Shown here: positions 33,048 to 41,211 of the stretch, one piece after another | Layout of the letters: the number at the start of each line of letters is the position of its first letter | Position numbering within the stretch: the first letter of the stretch is position 1 | Source: Streptomyces wedmorensis | GTDB taxonomy: Bacteria; Actinomycetota; Actinomycetes; Streptomycetales; Streptomycetaceae | Length of the DNA stretch: 41,211 nucleotides | Assembly (NCBI RefSeq): GCF_000716445.1 | Contig: NZ_JNWK01000065.1 | Location: 1 to 41,211 of the forward strand | Direction of reading: 5' to 3' | Position numbers and translations under genes: made by a program | Notes under the pieces: model-generated | Database searches by the model: none | What the model saw: the letters and a program-made list of their open reading frames with translations, nothing else | Told to the model about the DNA's origin: nothing

Positions 33048-34519
33048 ATGAGTCGAGCGCAAGTTACCATTAATGGGAAAATTTTTCCGATTGCTCCTGT
33101 TGTGCCTCACCTGACGGTGCTCGACTTCCTGCGTGAGCGTGGTCTCACCGGCACGAAGGAGGGCTGTGCCGAGGGCGAATGCGGTGCCTGTTCGGTGCTG
33201 GTGGCAAGGCCCGGAGTGAAGAAGCCCACCGACTGGGTGGCGGTCAACGCTTGTCTGATGCCGGTTGCGGCGCTCGACGGTCAGGAGGTCGTCACAGCCG
33301 AGGGCCTCGCCACGTCCGGCGAAGACGGCAGGCCGCCCACGCTGCACCCGGTGCAGGAGGAGATGGCGGTCCGTGGTGGCTCCCAGTGCGGCTACTGCAC
33401 GCCGGGATTCATCTGCAGCATGGCGTCGGAGTACTACCGGCCCGACCGCTGCGCGCACGGCGGGACGGACGCGGACGCCGCCGACCAGGCCGGCACGGAG
33501 CATGGTTCCAACGGCTTCGACCTGCACTCGCTGAGCGGAAACCTCTGCCGCTGCACAGGCTACCGGCCGATCCGTGACGCGGCCTTCGCCGTCGGCGAGC
33601 CCGCCGAGGACGATCCCTTCGCGCAGCGCCGGGATCAGGAGCCGCCTGCGCCTGTCGCCACCGAATACACCCGGGACGGCAGCACGTTCCGGCGACCCCC
33701 CACCCTGGCCGATGCGCTGCGGGCGCTGCGCGAGCAGCCCGACGCGGTACCGGTTGCCGGCAGCACCGACTTCGGCGTCGAGGTGAACATCCGCTCCCGC
33801 CGCGCGAGTTACGTGGTAGCCATCGATCGACTTCCGGAACTCCGGGAGCTGCGGGTCGAGTCCGACCACATGGAGATCGGTGCGGCAGTGACGCTCACCG
33901 AGATCGAGCGTCGCCTCGACGGCGACGTCCCGCTGCTCGCCGAGCTGTTCCCGCAGTTCGCCTCTCGGCTCATCCGTAACAGCGCCACCCTCGGAGGCAA
34001 CCTCGGCACCGGCTCCCCGATCGGTGACAGTCCGCCGGTGCTGCTCGCGCTCGACGCGTCGCTCGTGCTCGCCGACGCCGACGGCGAGCGCGAGGTCCCC
34101 CTCGCCGAGTACTTCACCGGCTACCGACAGAGCGTGCGACACCCCGGCGAGCTGATCCGCGCCGTGCGGATCCCGCTGCCCCTGTCGCCCGTCACGGCCT
34201 TCCACAAGATCGCCAAGCGGCGCTTCGACGACATCTCCAGCGTCGCGGTCGCCTTCGCGCTCGACATCGAGGACGGCATCGTCCGCAGGGCACGCATCGG
34301 CCTGGGCGGCGTGGCCGCCACCCCGATCCGCGCACACACCACCGAGGCCGCTCTGGAGGGCAGGCGGTGGACGGCGGAGACCGTCGAGGCCGCGGCTCGC
34401 GAGCTGCGCTCCGAGGGCACACCGATGGACGACCATCGCGCCAGTGCCCTCTACCGTGCCGCGATGCTCGGCCAGAGCCTGAAGAAGCTGTACGCCCAGA
34501 ACACCGAGGCGGTGTCGTC

Positions 34520-34523
<4 letters not shown>
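33048..34523 (+). CDS. xdhA: xanthine dehydrogenase small subunit, [2Fe-2S]/FAD (XdhA type)
   Basis: The 491-residue product carries electrons from the molybdenum centre to NAD+. Residues about 5-80 are the plant-type ferredoxin domain with CAEGECGACSVLV and NACLMP. A second cluster domain has QCGYCTPGFI and LSGNLCRCTGYRPI. From about 205 an FAD-binding domain of the CO-dehydrogenase medium-chain type follows (VPVAGSTDFGVEVNIR, RLIRNSATLGGNLGTGSPIGDSPPVLLALDA). The fused arrangement is the normal bacterial XdhA. ATG at 33048 has GAGAAGAAG upstream. The first 15 codons are unusually AT-rich for this genome (ATT AAT GGG AAA ATT TTT), which would keep the start site unstructured. Its stop overlaps the xdhB start as ATGA. 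Confidence 0.94.
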
Positions 34524-36896
<2,373 letters not shown>

Positions 36897-36904
<8 letters not shown>

Positions 36905-37718
36905 CACGACCTGGATCGCCGCGGTCGCGCGGTTGCGGGCATGCCGGGAACCCGGCGTGCTCGTGACCGTCGCGACCGTGCGCGGTCACGCACCACGCAA
37001 GGCCGGCGCCAAACTCGTCGTAGGTCGCACCCAGACATGGGGCTCCGTCGGCGGCGGCAACATCGAGGCCGTCGCGATCGACCGGGCCCGCGAGCTGATC
37101 AAGAAACCCGACGCGGAGCCGGAGCTCATGGAGTTCGCTCTGAACGACAAGGTCACCGGTCGGCACGGCGTGCAGTGTTGCGGCGGCGCCGTCTCCGTGT
37201 TCCTCGAACCGCTGCCAGTGGTCCCGGCGGTGGCGATCTTCGGCATCGGGCACGTCGGCCTCGAACTGGCACGGATCCTGGCCCGCCACGACATCGACCT
37301 GCATCTGACGGACAGCCGTGCCGACATGATCGCCGGGGAACGCCTCGACGTGCTCACTGCGGACGCGGTCGCACAGATCAAGGTGCACCACACCCCCCTC
37401 CTCCCGGAGGAGGTGCTCGAAGAGCTGGCACCCGGCACCCACGTCCTGATCATGACTCATGACCATGCCGAGGACGCCGCACTCTGCGACGTCGCCCTGC
37501 GGACCCCGGCCCTCGGCTCGATCGGTCTGATCGGCTCGGCCGCCAAATGGACACGTTTCCGCCAGCGCCTGGCCAACGAGGGTTGCCACGACGCCGCCAC
37601 CATCGACCGGATCAGGACTCCGATCGGACTCCCCGAGATCACCGGCAAGGAACCCGCCACGATCGCGATCAGCATCGCCGCAGACCTCCTTCTGACCTTC
37701 CAGGGGGAAGACCGCTGA
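36897..37718 (+). CDS. xdhC: XdhC, molybdenum cofactor maturation/insertion factor
   Basis: The 273-residue product begins MPDTTWIAAVARLRACREPGVLVTVATVRGHAPRKAGAKLVVGRTQTWGSVGGGNIEAVAIDRARELI, the XdhC N-terminal domain with GSVGGGNIE. GVQCCGGAVSVFLEPL carries the paired cysteines. A Rossmann-like C-terminal domain (VAIFGIGHVGLELARILARHDIDLHLTDSRADMI, HVLIMTHDHAEDAALCDVAL, IGLIGSAAKWTRFRQRL) follows. XdhC binds the molybdenum cofactor, promotes its sulfuration and delivers it to XdhB. It overlaps xdhB by 8 bp, supporting co-translation. The frame is intact and full length. Confidence 0.94.
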
Positions 37719-37856
37719 GTGATGTTTCCCCGTGATCGTGGAAACTCCTTCGTCATGCCGCGAGAGCGTGTCGATGCCGCTGCCGTAGTTCTTCCCACAG
37801 AAGTGGCACGTCAGGCCTGCCGCGCCGCCGTTGAGCACGACCGCGTCCTGGCCGCA
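37719..37856. other. 138-bp region after xdhC with a Cys-containing minus-strand frame
   Basis: The minus strand reads GGAAGLTCHFCGKNYGSGIDTLSRHDEGVSTITGKHH, a short CxxC segment that then runs antisense through xdhC. It may be a remnant; I see no terminator. Confidence 0.3.
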
Positions 37857-38255
37857 CTAGCGGCGTGCGACGGTCACATCCTCATGCCCCTGGAGCTGGT
37901 CGGCGATCTCGGCCATGTGCTGCGCCACGTAGCCCGTCAGGTGCCGCAGCTGGCCGCGGATCTGTTCCATCGCCTGCTCAGCGGTCCACGCTTCGTGCGG
38001 GTCCTCGACATGCGGCAGAACGTCGAGGCGGAGGAAGCTCAGCAGCAGGGTCAGCACGGGCAGCGTCCGGGCTCGAACGGCTTCGGCCGTGTCGCTCCAG
38101 CCGGAGTGGGTCAGCCGGTTGCGCAGGTCCTTCAGCGCGGTGAGGGCGGGCCCTTGGGATCGAGGACAGTCTGGAGCACGAGGGCCTTGTGCCTCGCCTC
38201 GTCGTACTCGCTCTTCTTCCGCCAGACGGCAGCGGGGGTGTGCATCTCCAGCCGG
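37857..38255 (-). pseudogene. hypothetical protein, 5'-truncated and frameshifted
   Basis: Two frames join into EMHTPAAVWRKKSEYDEARHKALVLQTVLDPKGP and ALTALKDLRNRLTHSGWSDTAEAVRARTLPVLTLLLSFLRLDVLPHVEDPHEAWTAEQAMEQIRGQLRHLTGYVAQHMAEIADQLQGHEDVTVARR (stop 37857). The join is near 38150 and needs one base change in length. The 5' end is cut exactly where an ISL3-type terminal repeat begins (38258), so the element truncated it. The fragment is helical; the RNRLTHSG segment recalls HEPN-like or dimerisation regions, but I would not assign a family on that. Confidence 0.6.
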
Positions 38256-38257
38256 TG

Positions 38258-38340
38258 GCTTTGTCCACGGGTAGTGGGTTCTGGCACAGATCTTGGGGAG
38301 CCTTGCGGAGGGTGCTGGCGCTCTTCGATTGAGAGGGTCC
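38258..38340 (+). repeat. ISL3-type terminal repeat, third long copy
   Basis: GGCTTTGTCCACGGGTAGTG, GGTTCTGGCACAGATCTTGG and GGAGCC, then a diverged inner part ending CTTCGATTGAGAGGG. Same orientation as 14247-14339. It lies 46 bp before the DUF4262 gene and opens the unit that contains the ISL3 pseudogene at 38981. Confidence 0.75.
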
Positions 38341-38386
38341 AAACCCCGGTTGCTCGGCCTGAAGGCTTACCTCATACCTTCGGCAC

Positions 38387-38935
38387 ATGACTGATGATCC
38401 GTTCCAGTGCCGGTGTGTCCTCTGTCATGACTATGGCGACCGGGACGAAGCGGACCGCATGGATCTGATGGTCATCGAGCACGTGCGGCAGCACGGATGG
38501 CACGTCGTGATGGTTCCCGACGACGAGATCGGTCCTGGATTCGCCTACACAATCGGCCTCGCGCACACCTACGGCGGACCTGAACTCGCCATGTTCGGGC
38601 TCGATGTCCACGCCATGCACCGCATGCTCAACACGCTCGGAGAGAAGACCGCAGCGGGTGAAGTGCTGGCGGACGGCCAGAGCCATCCTGATGTTGTCCA
38701 CGGGTATCGAGTCGCGCTCAGGCAGGTCGATCGCAGCTGGTACCGGACCTTCTTCGGGCAGGCCATCGGGTTCTACCGGCGGCCGCCTCTGCCCGTGCTG
38801 AAAGTCCCGTGGCCTGATGCCGAGGGCCGTTTCCACTGGGATGAGCAGGCTGACGAGAGGCATCGCGACTCACAGCCTCAGTTGTGGCTCCCGTCGCGTG
38901 ACCATCCTGTCGGAATCTGGACGACCGAACTCTGA
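38387..38935 (+). CDS. DUF4262 domain protein
   Basis: The 182-residue product has the DUF4262 core: DLMVIEHVRQHGWHVVMVPDDEIGPGFAYTIGLAHTYGGPELAMFGLDVHAMHRMLNTLGEKTAAGEVLADGQSHPDVVHGYRVALRQVDRSWYRTFFGQAIGFYRRPPLPVLKVPWPDAEGRFHWDE. The N-terminus has a Cys-x-Cys-x2-Cys-like stretch (CRCVLCHDYGDRDEADRMD). The family's biochemical role is unknown. ATG at 38387 lacks a clear ribosome site. It sits between an ISL3-type end and an ISL3 transposase relic, in the same position as the beta-helix membrane protein of the 14-18 kb unit, so it may be a passenger gene. Confidence 0.82.
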   Translation: MTDDPFQCRCVLCHDYGDRDEADRMDLMVIEHVRQHGWHVVMVPDDEIGPGFAYTIGLAHTYGGPELAMFGLDVHAMHRMLNTLGEKTAAGEVLADGQSHPDVVHGYRVALRQVDRSWYRTFFGQAIGFYRRPPLPVLKVPWPDAEGRFHWDEQADERHRDSQPQLWLPSRDHPVGIWTTEL

Positions 38936-38980
38936 TCTCAAGGGACCGGGAAGCTGGCGAGCCGGCACCCGGACGATGCG

Positions 38981-40210
38981 CTACTGGAGCAGGATCATCT
39001 TGCGTAGCAGTTCGAATCCGGCGCGGCTGTAGAGCTGCCGCTTGATCTTCTTGATGCGGTTCACGGCGCCCTCGATGCTGCCCGAGCTCCAGTCGAGAGT
39101 GAGCCCGGCGGTCACGGCGTCGAGGTCTCGGAGCAGGTGGAGTGCGAAGCCCGTGAGGCCAGGTAGCTGGTTGGCGTCGACCGCGTCGATCCAGGTGGGG
39201 AGCGTGCTGCCGAGGTGGTCGGTGAGTGTCTCGCCGAAGTCGCGGATGTACCCGGCTGCCTGGCCAGTTCGGGGCAACGGGCCAGGACGTCCTTGAGGCC
39301 AGTCCGGTCTTCCTCGGTCAGGGTGGCGGGGTGGCGGGTGAGCCAGCCGGTCCCCTGGCGTACCGTCGGCGGCCTTGGCTGGGCCGCGGCCGGAGCCCCG
39401 CGCAAGGAGGCGATGTGGGCGCGGACCATGCCGTAGGTGACCGGGGCGTGCTCAGCTATCAGCTCGCTGTGCAGTCGGGTGACGCTGGTGCATCCCTCGG
39501 CGAATCGTCGTTCCAGGTAGGGCTTGTAGGGGTCCAGTCTGCTGGGCCGGGGCCGGTTGTCGCGGATGGTGTCCTGCCAGCGTGCGGCGTTCGCGTACCG
39601 GAGGACGGTGTTCAGGCCCCAGCCCAGGTGCCGGGCGATCGCCCGGCGTGAGTGGCCCTGGGCGAGCATCTCGTGGACCAGGGCGTGTGCGGCCTTCTTG
39701 CGCTCGGCTCGTCGGCCGGCGGGCTCCGCGTCGTCTTGCGATCGCCCTGGAGCCGGTCGAGTGGCCTCCGTCAGCGTGCCGCTGGGCGCCGGGGTGCGCA
39801 GGCAGTCACGATGGGCGGCGACGCAGGTCTCCACGGCCCGGCCGAGGCCCTGCCACAAATGGAACCGGTCAGCGACCTGCAGAGCATCGGGGGCACCGCG
39901 GCGGGCCCCTTCGGCATAGGCGCCCGCCCGGTCCCGGCAGATGATCTCCACGCCAGGGTGGCGGTCCAGCCAAGCTGCCAGCGGCCCGGCTTCACGGGTC
40001 GGGAGCACATCGACCACGCGACGGTCTTCGACGCTGGTCAGCACGGTGGAGTAGGTCTGGCCGCGGCGGATCGCGAAGTCGTCCACGCCCAGCACCCGCG
40101 GCGTGCCGAACCGTGGATCGGGCAGTGCCATGACCCTGCGTAACAAGGTCATTCGTCCAGCATCGAAGCCCAGCTGGGCGGCCAGCCGAGCGCCGGCTCG
40201 TCCCGCCAGG
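38981..40210 (-). pseudogene. ISL3-family transposase, 5'-truncated and frameshifted
   Basis: It is a close relative of the intact transposase at 16248-17855: [85 protein letters not shown] and the tail DWSSGSIEGAVNRIKKIKRQLYSRAGFELLRKMILLQ. The frame breaks near 39265, between RCPEL and the ARHVRDFGE-like segment. The 5' end is lost at about 40210, within [19 protein letters not shown], removing the zinc-finger N-terminus. The truncated end is fused to the S1-domain gene. Confidence 0.9.
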
Positions 40211-40619
40211 GGGAGCTGGCCGACGACCCATCGGAGCGAAGCAGGGCCCGCAACTCGTCGGGGGTGACAGGCCCCGGGTCACGAACGGGCTGGCCGACAT
40301 CGGCAGGCCAACTGGGACGGAAGCGTTCGACGAAGTCTGTGAAGTCGGTCCGCAGATACCGAGAGTCGGACGGCTTCAGTCGGATCTGCTGGCGGCTGTC
40401 TGCCCACCAGATCTCGAAATCGGCAACCGTGCCCTCCGCTGGCCAGTCTTCGCCCTCGCTCGGCAGCAGCAGAACGTCGACAAAGCCTCCGACGCTCAGG
40501 CCGATGTCCACGAAGATCCCGATCGCACCGGGCCTAGGAACCTTCACCACGGTGCCCTTGAAGACCTGCCCGAAGCGCAGGTCCCTCCGAATCCGAGTCC
40601 ACTCGGCATCTGTCACCAC
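40149..40619 (-). CDS. S1 RNA-binding domain protein with C-terminus replaced by IS sequence
   Basis: The 156-residue frame begins MVTDAEWTRIRRDLRFGQVFKGTVVKVPRPGAIGIFVDIGLSVGGFVDVLLLPSEGEDWPAEGTVADFEIWWADSRQQIRLKPSDSRYLRTDFTDFVERFRPSW. Residues about 15-85 form an S1/OB-fold RNA-binding domain. From about residue 137 (WRDEPALGWPPSWASMLDE) the sequence is the antiregister reading of the ISL3 transposase, so the natural end was lost or extended by the junction at about 40210. GTG at 40619 is the start. Whether the domain still folds is open, though the S1 core is complete. Confidence 0.7.
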   Translation of the reverse strand: MVTDAEWTRIRRDLRFGQVFKGTVVKVPRPGAIGIFVDIGLSVGGFVDVLLLPSEGEDWPAEGTVADFEIWWADSRQQIRLKPSDSRYLRTDFTDFVERFRPSWPADVGQPVRDPGPVTPDELRALLRSDGSSASSPWRDEPALGWPPSWASMLDE

Positions 40620-40625
40620 GAACAG

Positions 40626-40745
40626 ATGATTGCACCTTCGTCCGTCTGCCTCAGCGGCACGGCACTGCCGTCATTTCTCGTGAGCATCCGCGAGCTGGCT
40701 GATGACCAACCGCTGCCGAAACTCATCGACAAACGCTGCTGCTGA
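40626..40745 (+). CDS. possible 39-aa ORF between S1 gene and CRISPR array
   Basis: From ATG at 40626 the frame is MIAPSSVCLSGTALPSFLVSIRELADDQPLPKLIDKRCC, stop at 40743-40745. The composition (REL-ADD-PLPKLID) looks more protein-like than the GC-rich shadow frames nearby. It starts 7 bp from the divergent S1 start, leaving no room for a promoter, and its stop touches an ISL3-like end. It may be a remnant. Confidence 0.25.
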   Translation: MIAPSSVCLSGTALPSFLVSIRELADDQPLPKLIDKRCC

Positions 40746-40746
40746 A

Positions 40747-40759
40747 CGTGAACAAAGCC
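40747..40759 (-). repeat. ISL3-like outer terminal repeat beside the CRISPR array
   Basis: CGTGAACAAAGCC, identical to the outer 13 bp of the ISL3 terminus at 32509-32521 and the inverted counterpart of GGCTTTGTCCACG at 38258-38270 (one mismatch). It would close the unit that begins at 38258. Confidence 0.5.
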
Positions 40760-40796
40760 ACCCGGCGATCGAGCAGCAGATGCTGAAGATCGCGAA

Positions 40797-41211
40797 CTGC
40801 TCCCCGCACCCGCAGGGATGGTCCCTGGAACTTGTCGGTCGACCTGCGCGCCACGGGTTGCTCCCCGCACCGCGGGGATGATCCCGCGTGCTGAACCGGC
40901 GACGCGTCTCCCACGAGCTGCTCCCCGCTCGCGCGGGGATGTTCCCTCGAAGAGCTCATGCCGCAGGAACCGGGCGGTCTGCTCCCCGCGCGAGCGGGGA
41001 TGGTCCCCACTGGGACCAGGCCACCGACGAGGAGAAGCACTGCTCCCCGCACGCGCGGGGATGGTCCCAGCGAGCTGCCGGGCGGCGGCCTGGCGGCTCC
41101 CTGCTCCCCGCGCCCGCGGGGATGGTCCCGGCCCTGCCTCCTAACCTGGCAGGTGTCGAGTCTGCTCCCCGCACCCGCGGGGATGGTCCCTGGACCCGGA
41201 TGAACGCGATC
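40797..41211 (+). CRISPR. type I-E CRISPR array, 7 repeats, continues past window
   Basis: The 29-bp repeats are CTGCTCCCCGC-RCSCG-CGGGGATGGTCCC in consensus, the type I-E form. They start at 40797, 40858, 40918, 40979, 41040, 41101 and 41162. All six complete spacers are exactly 32 bp. The repeat has the usual CCCCGC/GCGGGG stem. The second copy lacks one base (28 bp, with TTG start and GATCCC), the first has A for G in the stem and the third has GTTCCC, so the left side is the more degenerate. By analogy with the E. coli orientation the crRNA is read on the plus strand with the leader to the left. No leader or cas gene is recognisable there; 40764-40796 looks like one further spacer without its repeat. 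Confidence 0.97.

Noticed and set aside
37857..38255. HEPN toxin call for the truncated gene after xdhC
   Set aside because: The RNRLTHSG segment lacks a clear R-x4-6-H motif and the gene is truncated.
40613..41203. Open frames across the CRISPR array (both strands)
   Set aside because: Periodic translation of the repeats (e.g. GTIPAGAGS-like strings) is an artefact of the array.

Overview
The window looks like an accessory or chromosome-arm segment of a Streptomyces (or close actinomycete) chromosome. Evidence: very high GC with strong third-position GC, GTG and TTG starts behind AGGA/GGAGG ribosome sites, an actinobacterial initiator tRNA, actinomycete families (class E/F-type sortase, LuxR regulator with a TrmB-like N-terminus, rha-lut gene order) and a type I-E CRISPR array of the usual actinomycete repeat type. 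It is crowded with insertion sequences, and many resident genes are broken by frameshifts, nonsense codons or insertions.

Region by region. (1) 1-3556: remains of a rhamnose/lactate operon on the minus strand, rhaB (5' part lost), lutA (frameshifted and split) and lutB (amber codon 5). lutA is split by a 1.57 kb cassette carrying a divergent NAD(P)-binding reductase/HxlR regulator pair around a 28-bp palindrome. (2) 3557-5157: wrecked ISL3 transposase fused to the rhaB remnant. (3) 5551-8854: a 2'-5' RNA ligase gene split at a CTAG by an IS5-type element and an IS481 element lying side by side. (4) 9425-13451: PhoD-like phosphatase, SDR pseudogene, frameshifted membrane protein and a gene fragment. 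(5) 13823-13940: tRNA-fMet with a long hairpin terminator. (6) 14247-18040: ISL3-type unit with a beta-helix membrane protein, a GNAT fragment and an intact transposase; an intact GNAT gene follows. (7) 18711-21180: a frameshifted IS with 34-bp inverted repeats abutting remnants of two more IS5-like transposases. (8) 21169-24433: proline-rich membrane protein, a GNAT gene between 31-bp direct repeats, an RHS fragment and a sortase. (9) 24458-25472: a 116-bp MITE-like element abutting a dead IS5. (10) 25697-30202: secreted EEP nuclease/phosphatase-fold protein with FG-GAP repeats, broken CHAP/FG-GAP gene, broken small secreted protein and a LuxR-type regulator. (11) 30274-32521: 3' part of a DNA methylase with an 8-bp x6 tandem repeat, an integrase remnant and an ISL3 fragment. 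(12) 33048-37718: intact xdhABC-type operon. (13) 37857-40759: broken hypothetical gene, ISL3 end, DUF4262 gene, ISL3 pseudogene, S1-domain gene and a second ISL3-like end. (14) 40797-41211: type I-E CRISPR array, seven repeats, running off the window.

The genes that look functional are the reductase/HxlR pair, the transposases at 6.3-8.3 and 16.2-17.9 kb, the phosphatase, the beta-helix membrane protein, two GNAT genes, the sortase, the EEP protein, the LuxR regulator, the xanthine dehydrogenase operon, the DUF4262 gene and tRNA-fMet. No cas gene lies in the window. I do not see a clearly complete new system. The best candidates for follow-up are the ISL3-ended units with different passenger genes, the MITE matched to the 18.7-kb IS, the direct-repeat-bounded GNAT cassette, the octamer repeat in the methylase remnant, the secreted-repeat-peptide/LuxR pair and the CRISPR array edge that seems cut by an IS.
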